Shown: positions 1-9,039 of the stretch, piece after piece
Layout: each line of letters opens with the position of its first letter
How positions within the stretch are numbered: the first letter of the stretch is position 1
Assembly (NCBI RefSeq): GCF_036884655.1
Contig: NC_088355.1
Span: 20,156,001 to 20,220,000, forward strand
DNA: 64,000 nucleotides
Direction of reading: 5' to 3'
Source: Musa acuminata AAA Group
Taxonomy: Eukaryota > Streptophyta > Magnoliopsida > Zingiberales > Musaceae
Notes under the pieces: generated by a model
Databases searched by the model: none
Seen by the model: the letters and a program-made list of their open reading frames with translations, nothing else
Told to the model about the DNA's origin: nothing
Translations under genes and position numbers: made by a program

Positions 1-739
1 TTTGGAGCTCAAAAATGTCACCTCCCGAATTTCTGGTGTCCTGGCGGTACTACCTCCTGACTAGGGCAGTACAACCGCATAGTAGCTCAGAGACTGAGCC
101 TCTAGGCGGTGCGACCACCTGATAGGGACGATTGCACCACCTAGTCAAGCTCGAAGACTGAGACCAGGCGGTGCCACCGCCTGACTGGGGCAGTTGCACC
201 GCCTAGTCTCGCTCGGAAACTGAGCCCAAGCGGTGCCACTGCTTGACTAGGGCGGTTGCACCGCCCAGTCTTGCTCGGAGACTGAGCCCAGGCGGTGCCA
301 CCGCTTGACTGGGGCAGTTGCACTGCCCAGCTTTCCTGAGAGACCATCTCCTGAGCAGTGCCACCGCTGACCCTAGTGGTGCCACCGCCTAGCAGGAATT
401 CTGGTCCGAATGGGTTGATCCATTCAGCACAATTTGGGTCTGTCAAGGGCCCAATTGCCCCCAGATTAAGTTAATTGGATCACCTCCCATTCTTAACTTA
501 ATCTACATGCTAACTACAATATTTCTTAAGACATTTACTACAACTTGCTCCGATGCATCAATCGCTTCTTCCGACGAGCTTCCGGCGAACTTCCGGCGAA
601 CATCCGATGAACCTTCGGTGATGCTCCGGCGGACTTCCGGCAAACTCCTGGACTTGCGACGATCCACTTGGCGAGTTTCGACGAGCTTCTTTGGCAAGCT
701 CCTAGACTTCTCGGATTTGTTCTCGCAGAACCTCCGACT
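1..739 (-). repeat. Fragment of the outer element's 3' LTR, with GC-rich palindromic tandem repeats
   Basis: This stretch matches the outer 5' LTR copy from about 14414 to 15018 and stops at the solo LTR insertion. Bases 60-400 are an array of roughly 60-bp units that contain inverted repeats of the type GGCGGTGCCACCGCC alternating with GGCGGTTGCACCGCC. The long translatable frames in it are an effect of its GC content and repeats and are not genes. Confidence 0.8.
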
Positions 740-894
740 GTTAGGATCGAGAGCACTAAGAGGGGGGGGGTGAATTAGTGCAGCGGAAATCTTTCAGCGA
801 TTAAAAATGAAAGCTGCGTTCGTTCGATAAAAAACGATTTCGATGTAAAAGCCGATTCTAAGATAACTTAAGATTAAGCACAGTTTACGTATGC

Positions 895-1170
895 ACGCAG
901 TTTGCTTCTGAATGCAGTTTGCGTCTAAACTCAATTTATGTCTTAATGTAGTTTGCGTCTAAATGCAGATTGCAACTAAGCACAGTTTGCATCTAAGTGC
1001 AGTTTGCGTCTTAGGCTCAGATTGCGTCTAAGCGCAATTTGCGTCTAAGCGCAGATTGCGTCGAAGATCAGATTGCGTCTAAGTGCAGTTTGCGTTTAAG
1101 CGCAGTTTGCGTCTTAAGCGTAGATTGCGTCTAAGCGCAGATTGCGTCTAAACATAGTTTTACGTCAAAA
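895..1170. repeat. Minisatellite, 16-17 bp unit
   Basis: About fifteen imperfect copies of a unit close to GCAGTTTGCGTCTAAGC lie in the solo LTR on the transcribed side of its TATA box. A related array is in the second solo LTR at 15138-15460, where the unit has drifted to GCAGTTTTACGTCTAAAC. Confidence 0.85.
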
Positions 1171-1194
1171 CGTAGATTCGGAAAGATTTGAACT

Positions 1195-1412
1195 TAGACA
1201 CTCGTTCGTAAAAGCGCAGAAGTCAGTTTACAGTTATAAATGGAATGTAAACGTAAACTGCAGAGAAACTCGTTTGTAAAAGCGCAGAAATCAGTTTGCA
1301 GTTATAAACAGAATCAAGACGTAAACGTAAACTGCAGAGAAACTCATTCGTAAAAGCGCAGAAATTAGTTTGCAGTTATAAACAAAATCAAGACGTAAAC
1401 GTAAACTGCAAT
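1195..1412. repeat. Tandem repeat, three copies of about 72-75 bp
   Basis: Three successive copies begin near 1200, 1269 and 1344. Each contains the sequence GTAAAAGCGCAGAA followed by a GTTATAAA block and ends in GTAAACTGCA. The second solo LTR has about one copy of this segment (15470-15525), so the array expanded in this copy. Confidence 0.75.
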
Positions 1413-1872
1413 GTAGAGATCGTACAAAAACACCGATTTACGTCTGAATGCAGATTCGGAAAGAACAGAACTTAGAGACTCGTTCATAAAAGCGCAGAGG
1501 GCAGTAGCTATGTAGGAGGTTTGCAGTAATGATAAAGTGCTCAAAGTAAAAGCAAACCAGAGATTTATAGTGGTTCGGTCAGTCTTGACCTACTCCACTT
1601 TTGGCTTCCTCCACCGACGAGGTCACTGACGTCAACCAGAGGCCTTCCTTCAATAGGCGAAGGCCAACTGCCCTTTTACAGTTTCACTCCTTTTGATGGG
1701 CTCAGGAGACAACCCTTACAGAACCTTTCTCTCCTCTCTTTACAACTCAAAACTTGAAGAACAGAGGGAGGAAAACTTTAGGCCTTAACCACAATTTTGA
1801 GCTCTAAGAATCACAGAAAAGATCAAGATTTCGGTGTCTATCTCTTACACTTTCTGTGCTGAATGGGTGGGG

Positions 1873-1880
1873 TATTTATA
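1873..1880 (-). promoter_or_regulatory. LTR TATA box, solo LTR 1
   Basis: Read on the minus strand this is TATAAATA, followed by CCCCACCCATTCAGCAC. The same position is occupied by TATAAATA at 15985-15992 (solo LTR 2) and 49145-49152 (complete element) and by TATATATA at 14388-14395 (outer 5' LTR). Confidence 0.7.
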
Positions 1881-1934
1881 GGCCCCAACCCAATTCAAAT
1901 TTGGAGCTCAAAACGATCAAATCCCGGAATTCCG

Positions 1935-2300
1935 GGATCAGGCGGTTGCACCTCCTGACTGGAGAGGTTGCACCGCCTAGCAGAGCTCGGAGACTGAGCC
2001 CAAGCGGTTGCACCTCTCTGTCAGGGGCCGTTGCACCGCCTGAGTCTGGCTCGGAGACTGAGCCCCAGGCGGTGCCACCTCCTAACTGAGGTGGTTGCAC
2101 CTCTCCTGCCAGAGCTCGAAGACCGAGCTCAGGCGGTGCTACCTCTGTCAGGAGAGGTTGCACCGCCCAGTCTCGCTCGGAGACTGAGCCCAGGTGGTGC
2201 CACCTCCTGCCTGGGGCGGTTGCATCACCCAGCTTCGCTGGGAGATCCTCTCCTGGGCGGTGCCACCTCCAACCCTGGCGGTGCCACCTCTTTCACTATT
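1935..2300. repeat. GC-palindrome array upstream of the LTR TATA box
   Basis: Degenerate repeats contain inverted pairs GGCGGT and ACCGCC a few bases apart, separated by CTCGGAGACTGAGCCC-like spacers. In element orientation (minus strand) the array lies directly upstream of the TATA box at 1873-1880. Sireviruses are known to carry clusters of palindromic motifs in U3 near the core promoter, so a cis-regulatory role is plausible but not shown. Confidence 0.7.
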
Positions 2301-3158
2301 TCAGCTCACTTGGTTTGGCTCCAAACTTGACCCAAACCAGTCCGAACTTGAGCCTAATTGGCCCCTACTTGGGTTATAGGATTAACACCTAATCCTAACC
2401 CTAATTAACATGCTAACTATGAATTTAAAGACATTTTCTAAGCTATTACAAAGTCCGCAAGTCAAGACTTCTTCTAGCGAGCTTCCGGCAAACTTCCGGC
2501 GGTCTTCCGATGAACTCTCGGAAACCATTCTGCGGACTCTCGGCAAGCTCCTAGACTTCACGATTTGATCTTAGCGAGTTCCAATGAGCTTCTTCGGCAA
2601 GCTCCGATCTTTCTCGGAGAGCTCCGGTAGCATTCCCGACGAACCTTCGGACTTCTGTCGAACTCTCGAACTCGCAACAAATCCTTCGCGCTTGACTCCG
2701 ACACTTTGTTTCGCTTTATGTCTTCATCGTTATCATAGTCAATCCTGCACAATTAAAACAAAACTTCGATCGAGACAATTAATCCTAAGCAATTTAACCA
2801 AGTTGTCCGGCATGTCATTGGTCCCTCTACGCTTCGTCCGATTCTTCGGCGCATCGTCCTCTCCTGCAGCCTATTGCCCAATCGGTCAGTTGACTCTGCA
2901 ACTCCGATATCGTTGGCACAATACCCACTCTTCTTGGCCCGATGCCCGAGTCCACGGCCCGAAGCCTTCTGTCGATACGTCGACCGATCCACCGGCCCGA
3001 CGTCCAATCTTCTGACATGTTCCTTCGACACAACATGATTTTCCTGCTTTAATTGTATCATCCTGATCGAAGCATCCTGCGTCACTCAAAACGCAGATTA
3101 AATCATATATCAAGTAGTTTCATCATCAAAATACGAGATTCAACACCGACGACCATCC

Positions 3159-3583
3159 TGTTAGGACTCTAGCTTGGAGAGTCCTAATTGAGAGGGACAT
3201 TCATGTAAACTATTAGGACTCTAGCTAGGAGAGTTCTAATTGAGAGGGACATTCTGTTAGGACTCTAGCTAGGAGAGTCCTAATTGAGAGGGGCATTCAT
3301 GTAGGAGGTGTTTTCTTAGAGAAGAATTAGGAGTTGTAAGGGAATAGGAGTCTTGACTAGGAGTTGGTTAGAAGTAAGAGTCTTAAATAGGAGTCCTATT
3401 TAGAGTTAGGGTTTAGAAGCCCTATAAATAGCCATGTATTCCTTCTCTTTGGATAAGCAATAGATGAATCTTTTCTGCAGCTTTTGAGCAGCAACTTGGA
3501 GGGAGGAACCCCTATAGAGTTCCAAGGAGGCCGATCCCCTAAAGAGATCAACCCCAAGTTTAGAATCTGCAAGGGTTCTAACA
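3159..3583 (+). repeat. 5' LTR of gypsy copy 1
   Basis: A 425-bp LTR. Its first 150 bp consist of three imperfect tandem copies of the LTR start (TGTTAGGACTCTAGC...GAGAGGGACATTC); the second copy begins TATTAGG here and TGTTAGG in the 3' LTR. A TATA box (TATAAATA) is at 3423-3430. Confidence 0.95.
3423..3430 (+). promoter_or_regulatory. TATA box in the gypsy 5' LTR
   Basis: TATAAATA, preceded by a GAAGCCC block and followed by GCCATGTATTCC. The same box is at 8374-8381 in the 3' LTR. Confidence 0.75.
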
Positions 3584-3585
3584 CC

Positions 3586-3597
3586 TAGTATCAGAGC
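3586..3597 (+). other. Primer-binding site of gypsy copy 1
   Basis: TAGTATCAGAGC starts three bases after the LTR end. It differs by one base from TGGTATCAGAGC, the sequence complementary to the 3' end of plant initiator methionine tRNA. Confidence 0.85.
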
Positions 3598-3890
3598 AGC
3601 GTTCTTGGCGTCTCGCTGCCCTTCCACAGCCATCCATCAACCCTCTACAACAATCCAAAGCAATTCCCACAATTGCTTAAAAGATCGTCACCGAATTCCA
3701 TCATCATCTCCACCACCACGGATCATCCTTTGATCTCCCCGTGAATTGCAACAGGTTCTGGTTTCCTACCTTACTGCTGCTGCAATTTAGTTATCCTTAT
3801 TCGAAAATCCAAAAAAGAAAAAAAATCGTTCCTATCTTCCTGCATAAACTTTTCGTCACAAAGTTTTCATCTCTACGACGAAAGATACAT

Positions 3891-4256
3891 TGCAGAATTC
3901 CAACCGCATAGCACCATCTGTTTGATCTTGCTACTATGCTTTTTCTATCCAAATTTCTACGAAATTTTTATAACATCTTTGACACTTCTTAACAGTGGAT
4001 TTCCCTTTGGTTTCATCAAAAAATTATCAATATAAACTACTGATCTTTTATGTCCAATCTGCTGCACTTGAATTGCAGAATTCAAGCCGCATAGCACCAT
4101 CTGTTTGATCTTGCTACTATGCTTTTTCTATCCAAATTTCTACGAAATTTTTATGACATCTTTGACACTTCATAACAGTAGATTTCCCTTTGGTTTAATC
4201 GAAAAATTCTCAATATAAACTACTGATCTTTTTTGTCCAATCTGCTGCACTTGAAA
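3891..4256 (+). repeat. Tandem duplication of about 183 bp in the gypsy leader
   Basis: The block starting TGCAGAATTC at 3891 recurs at 4074 with few changes. Gypsy copy 2 has the segment only once (from about 18146), so the duplication is specific to copy 1 or its close lineage. Confidence 0.85.
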
Positions 4257-4900
4257 ATCTATGCTGTAGAAAATTTCAGCTGCATATCGTTGCCTTAACC
4301 CATCTATTTGCAATCTTTTTTGAATGAAATTTCTTATACACTTCATAGATCATCTTGGCTTCCATCTAAGGTTGATCTATTAAGAAATTCATCTCTAAAA
4401 ATGATTTTATGTTGCTGCAAATTTTCATCGTAACCAGCTGAAATTTTTCGACGATAATTCTGCAATTGCAACTTGCACCAATTTCCTTGCTGTTATACTG
4501 CCGAAATTTTCTTGATTAAATTAGATATCCTTGCTATCATATAAACTGTGATTTTTTTATCAATTCCCTCCTCAATTCTCTCAAGTTTTTGGTGGAAATT
4601 ACGTCGAGAAACCGTTGTTTCTTCGACGACAATTCTACTCTTACAAGACAGCACATACTTGCTGCAACTTCCACGGATTTCTGTCAAACCTTTGCTACCA
4701 TTTACCACAGATCCAAAACTTTCAACCACAGCCCTAAAACTCTACTAAACCACACCCTCAAACTGCACCCAAAACTGCCACAAAACAAGCCTAAATCGTA
4801 GCCTACATCCACCAATCCACCAACCCTTTTGACCATCACTTCTCTCAACCTATACATGCCTTTAACCTAACAACAAAAGAGAGATCTTAACATCATAGAT

Positions 4901-7105
4901 TTGGAGGCATATATTATGGCATCTAAGGAGGTAATCAATGCTAAATTCGAAGCCTTGGAGGCGCGAATGGAGGATAAGATTCGGATGCTCTTTACCGGAC
5001 TCAGATTGGGCCGACCACTAAGCCCGAAGAAATCACATCAAGAAGAGAGCTTTGCCCAATCACACCAACCCCAAAGATATAACTTCCAAGAGAGGGGAAG
5101 CTCTATGACCAACCCCAACTATCCATGCATGAGAGTGGACTTCCCTAGATGGGAAGAAGGAGACCCGATTGGTTGGATCTCGCGCGTGGAGCGATATTTT
5201 CGGTACCACAAAATCGCGGATGTATCTATGGTGAAAATTGCAGCTATACATCTTGAAGGGGATGCTATACAGTGGTTTGACTGGTTTGAACATACTTATG
5301 GAGTCCTTTCATGGCGACAATTCAAAGAAGGACTGCTAATTCGCTTCAAACCAACCGATTACGAGAATATTGACGAACAACTAGCAAAGATCCAACAAAC
5401 CTCCACCATTCAGGAGTACGAAACCAGGTTTGAAAGGTTATCTAATCAAACTCATGATTGGTCTCAAAAACAGCTATTGTGGACCTTCATTGAGGGCTTG
5501 AAGCCGGAGATCCGAGGAGAAGTTAAAGCGCGACAACCGTATACGCTTATGGCAGCCATCTCTTTCGCACGACATCAAGAGGAGCAATTGAACCATGAAG
5601 CTCGGAGGACTAGGGTGTCTCCTCAACCAGTAATATTGAAGCCCTTAGCCCCCCCTACTGTCGACCAAGTCCCTACACTAAAGAGGTTAACAAGAGAAGA
5701 GCTTCGGGAGCGATATGCGAAGGAGTTATGTTGGCATTGTGACGAGCCGTGGAGCCGTGAGCATCGCTGTAGTAAAGGGGGACTTCTTATGATTGAACCG
5801 ATAGAAGAAGAGGTCATTGAACATCCAAAAGAGAGCCTTGAATATGAAGAAGAAAATGCAGAAGAAGAGCCACAACCGACCGAAGTTACGGTACATACAC
5901 TAGCTAGCTACTCAAACCCGCAAACGATGAAAATTGGAGGCCTTCTCAAACAACAACCAATCACTGTTCTCATCGACACGGGCAGTACTACTAACTTCCT
6001 AAATAGTAAGCTTGCTGTTCGGATATCATTACCTATTGAGAATCGCTGCAGGTTTGATGTTAAGGTCACCGACGGACAGATTTTGAATTGTGATCATAGG
6101 CGCTTGCAGGAGAAACTATTGCTGCAGGACCAAGAGATAATTGCAGATTTCTTCCTTCTCCCTCTTAACAATCATGAGGCCATGCTCAGAATTAAATGGT
6201 TGACGACATTAGGTGATATTTCTTGGAATTTTATGAAACTAATTATGAAATTTTACAGTAAGGAGAAACAGGTGACATTGCACGGGAAACGTGGGGGCGA
6301 CATAACAACGATTTGCACACAACAAATGGAGAATGTTTTGCATAAAGCATGCAGCGGCTTTTTGGTACAACTTGAGCAGCAAACTAAGGGAGAGCCAACA
6401 GAATTTCAAGATCCAAATCTACTTCCTTTGCTTGCTGAATTTTCAAATATATTTGACGAACCGCGTAACCTACCTCTTACCTGTCGGCATGATCATTGTA
6501 TAATTATTCTTCCAGGCAAATCTTCAGCAAATGCTCAGCTATATCAGTATCCACATCTCCAGAAGGATGAAATAGAAAGGATTATAAAAGAGATGCTCGA
6601 AACAGGAGTTATTCGGCCAAGTTGCAACCTCTACTCTTCGCCGGTACTACTTGTACGCAAGAAGGACGGAACAAGGCGAATATGTGTTGATTACCTAGCT
6701 CTCAATGGCATAATCATCAAGGACAAATACTTTATTCCAATAGTAGATGAATTGCTAGATGAAAGGGAGCACAAATCTTTACAAAGCTGGACCTTCGATC
6801 CGGGTATCATCAAATACAAGTATTCGAAGAAGACATACCGAAAACCACCTTTTGAACACACAACAACCACTATGAATTTTTGCTTTCTTCAAAAGAAGGT
6901 GGAATATCTTGGGCATATCATATCAGAGGAAGGTGTGGCAAAAGACCCCTTCAAAATTGAAGCAATACAAAACTGGCCTACCCCGAGGAACGTAAAATTG
7001 CTACATGTCTTTCTGGGTTTAATAGGCTACTACTGCAAGTTCGTGAAAAACTATGGCGACATTAGTGCACCACTTACTTCCTTACTGAAAAAAGATGTCT
7101 TCTAA
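4901..7105 (+). CDS. Gypsy gag-protease and truncated reverse transcriptase ORF
   Basis: A 734-residue open frame. Residues 1-35 form a short acidic and basic helical start, and about 75-230 the Retrotrans_gag domain ([32 protein letters not shown]). A zinc knuckle [14 protein letters not shown] lies near 277-290. The aspartic protease motif [12 protein letters not shown] follows near 355-366. Reverse transcriptase starts near 520 ([25 protein letters not shown]). After PIVDELLDE a small deletion shifts the frame, so the [13 protein letters not shown] motif is present only in another frame. The stretch that should hold the catalytic YxDD-type motif is missing and the sequence jumps to [15 protein letters not shown]. 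Gag and protease could be functional; the polymerase cannot be. The ATG at 4901 fits the gag start, although the in-frame ATG at 4916 is equally possible. Confidence 0.85.
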   Translation: MEAYIMASKEVINAKFEALEARMEDKIRMLFTGLRLGRPLSPKKSHQEESFAQSHQPQRYNFQERGSSMTNPNYPCMRVDFPRWEEGDPIGWISRVERYFRYHKIADVSMVKIAAIHLEGDAIQWFDWFEHTYGVLSWRQFKEGLLIRFKPTDYENIDEQLAKIQQTSTIQEYETRFERLSNQTHDWSQKQLLWTFIEGLKPEIRGEVKARQPYTLMAAISFARHQEEQLNHEARRTRVSPQPVILKPLAPPTVDQVPTLKRLTREELRERYAKELCWHCDEPWSREHRCSKGGLLMIEPIEEEVIEHPKESLEYEEENAEEEPQPTEVTVHTLASYSNPQTMKIGGLLKQQPITVLIDTGSTTNFLNSKLAVRISLPIENRCRFDVKVTDGQILNCDHRRLQEKLLLQDQEIIADFFLLPLNNHEAMLRIKWLTTLGDISWNFMKLIMKFYSKEKQVTLHGKRGGDITTICTQQMENVLHKACSGFLVQLEQQTKGEPTEFQDPNLLPLLAEFSNIFDEPRNLPLTCRHDHCIIILPGKSSANAQLYQYPHLQKDEIERIIKEMLETGVIRPSCNLYSSPVLLVRKKDGTRRICVDYLALNGIIIKDKYFIPIVDELLDEREHKSLQSWTFDPGIIKYKYSKKTYRKPPFEHTTTTMNFCFLQKKVEYLGHIISEEGVAKDPFKIEAIQNWPTPRNVKLLHVFLGLIGYYCKFVKNYGDISAPLTSLLKKDVF

Positions 7106-8092
7106 TGGTCGGATAGAGCCTCCATTGCCTTCGACAAACTTAAGGCAGCCATGACGACGACGCCGGTGCTAACACTACCAGATTTCAACCGACCCTTCAT
7201 TATTGAGGCCGACACATCTGGAGTCAGAATTGGAGTCTTTCTCATGCAAGATGGTCGACCACTCGCATACACTAGCAAGGCATTATCTCCCTCCTATCAA
7301 AATAAGTCAACATATGATAAGGAGATGCTCGCTATTGTGCGCGCAGCAATGCGGTGGAGACCCTACTTGATTGGTCGACGATTTCAAATTAAAACCGACC
7401 ATAAATGCCTCAAGTACTTTTTGGAGCAAAAGACATCATCCCCTGAGCAGCAAAAATGGGTAACAAAACTTCTTGGATTTGATTATGAAATAACTTACAA
7501 AAGGTGGAAAGAGAATATTGTTACAGATGCGCTTTCGTAGCTACCTGAGCAAGCTAAATTTTCGGTCGTTTTACTTCCAACCAGCGACTTCCTTGAGGAT
7601 ATTAAGATGGAATGGTAGGAAGATTCGGAGACCAGTAAGATACAAAAAAAATTAGAGGAAGCACCAAGCTCTGTGGCTCATTACAATCGAGACTCAAAAG
7701 AATTATGCTATAAGGGACGCATTATGCTTGTGACAAATTCTACTTGCATCTTCAAGAGCAGATTTTGGACAAAGTTATTCCATATGCAGGGTACTAAATT
7801 AGAAAGGAGTACGACATATCACCCACAAACCAACAGCTAGACGAAAGTTTTAAATAGGTGCTTGGAGACAGCCCAAAGCCACCCACCAAATATGACTACC
7901 CAAAGAGAACTCCAGACCCAACCAAGTGCCATTATTGATAGACGGATCGTGACTCGACGACGACGACCCACTAATGAAGTGCTAATATAGTGGACGAACC
8001 TACCAATAGAAGATGCCACTTGGGAGAACTATGACGACTTGAAGATCAAATTCCCAGAATTCACGAATCATCAGCCTCGAGGACAAGGCTGA
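7106..8092 (+). pseudogene. Gypsy RNase H / integrase / chromodomain remnant
   Basis: After a stop at 7103-7105 the frame continues as an RNase H region (IIEADTSG, AYTSKALS, STYDKEMLAIVRA, QIKTDHKCLKYF), ending at a stop near 7540. Integrase follows only as pieces: IMLVTNST is joined directly to [19 protein letters not shown] and HPQTN, so the zinc-binding domain and the first two catalytic acidic positions are deleted. The tail (AIIDRRIVTRRRR, EDATWENYDDLKIKFPEF) is a chromodomain-like end with an in-frame stop. Copy 2 shares these joins. Confidence 0.85.
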
Positions 8093-8109
8093 TTTGAAGA
8101 GGGCGAGTC

Positions 8110-8534
8110 TGTTAGGACTCTAGCTTGGAGAGTCCTAATTGAGAGGGACATTCATGTAAACTGTTAGGACTCTAGCTAGGAGAGTCCTAATTGAGAGGGA
8201 CATTCTGTTAGGACTCTAGCTAGGAGACTCCTAATTGAGAGGGGCATTCATGTAGGAGGTGTTTTCTTAGAGAAGAATTAGGAGTTGTAAGGGAATAGGA
8301 GTCTTGACTAGGAGTTGGTTAGAAGTAAGAGTCTTAAATAGGAGTCCTATTTAGAGTTAGGGTTTAGAAGCCCTATAAATAGCCATGTATTCCTTCTCTT
8401 TGGATAAGCAATAGATGAATCTTTTCTGCAACCTTTGAGCAGCAACTTGGAGGGAGGAACCCCTATAGAGTTCCAAGGAGGCCGATCCCCTAAAGAGATC
8501 AACCCCAAGTTTAGAATCTGCAAGGGTTCTAACA
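8110..8534 (+). repeat. 3' LTR of gypsy copy 1
   Basis: 425 bp, nearly identical to the 5' LTR, with the same triplicated start. It is preceded by the purine-rich GAAGAGGGCGAG that likely serves as polypurine tract. It is followed by the CATCC target duplication and then by resumed outer LTR sequence. Confidence 0.95.
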
Positions 8535-9039
8535 CATCCGAACTTCCGTCGAACTCTCGAACTCCCAACGTGATCATAGTCTTGACTCTGGCACAACTCT
8601 TGCTGCATGTCTTACTTCCATCATAGTTAATCATGTACATGTAAAACAAAACTTCGATCGAGACAATTAATCCTAAACAATTAACCAAGTTGTCCGGCAT
8701 GTCATTGATCCCTCGACGTTTCGTCCGATTCTTCGGCGCATCATCCTCTCCTGTGGCCTATTGCTCAATCGGCCAGTTGACTTCGCAATTCCAATATCCA
8801 TGGCATTATACCCGCTCTTCTTGGCCCGATGCCCGAGCCCACAACCCGAAGCCTTCTGTCGATATGTCGACCCATCCACGGGCCCGACGTCCAATCTTCT
8901 GACATATTCCTCCGGTACAACATTATTTTTCCAGCTTTAATTGTCTCATCCTGATCGAAGCATCCTGCGTCACTCAAAACACAGATTAAATCATAAACAT
9001 ATATCAAGTGGTTTCATCATCAAAATACGAGATTCAACA
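8535..9039 (-). repeat. Remaining part of the outer element's 3' LTR
   Basis: The LTR resumes after the gypsy target duplication and ends ACGAGATTCAACA at 9039, directly before the purine tract of the internal region (pyrimidine-rich on the plus strand). It matches the ends of both solo LTRs and of the complete element's LTRs. Confidence 0.85.

Larger units (their letters stand above)
740..3145 (-). mobile_element. Solo LTR of the Sirevirus-like family (target duplication CCGAC)
   Basis: A 2,406-bp LTR starts TGTTAGGATC and ends GAGATTCAACA on the plus strand. It is flanked on both sides by CCGAC (735-739 and 3146-3150), a perfect 5-bp target duplication. No internal sequence remains, so it is a solo LTR left by LTR-LTR recombination. 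A TATA box (TATAAATA on the minus strand, 1873-1880) sits between a GC-palindrome array (about 1935-2300, the upstream side) and minisatellites (about 895-1412, the downstream side). It inserted into the 3' LTR of a related older element. Confidence 0.92.
3159..8534 (+). mobile_element. Ty3/gypsy LTR retrotransposon, copy 1 (target duplication CATCC)
   Basis: A 5,376-bp element has two 425-bp LTRs (3159-3583 and 8110-8534), each starting TGTTAGGACTC and ending GGTTCTAACA. It is flanked by CATCC at 3154-3158 and 8535-8539. I count about five differences between its LTRs, so it inserted recently. Gag and protease are open. Reverse transcriptase has a small frameshifting deletion and lacks its active-site block; integrase has lost its zinc domain and most of its core; a chromodomain-like tail remains. 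It therefore cannot supply its own enzymes and must have been mobilised by a related autonomous element. Confidence 0.95.

Noticed and set aside
141..446. GC-rich minus-strand frames in LTR repeats, and similar ones at 1876-2330, 14360-14735 and 16112-16660
   Set aside because: They follow the period of the ~60-bp palindromic repeats, occur in several frames and strands at once, and have no domain; they are repeat artefacts in LTRs.
895..1170. CRISPR-like periodic repeat
   Set aside because: Units are contiguous, degenerate and without unique spacers, in a plant LTR; an ordinary minisatellite.
4901..7540. Possible integrated pararetrovirus (reverse transcriptase plus RNase H)
   Set aside because: Flanking LTRs, a 5-bp target duplication, chromodomain-like tail and gypsy-type gag show a Ty3/gypsy retrotransposon; no movement protein is present.
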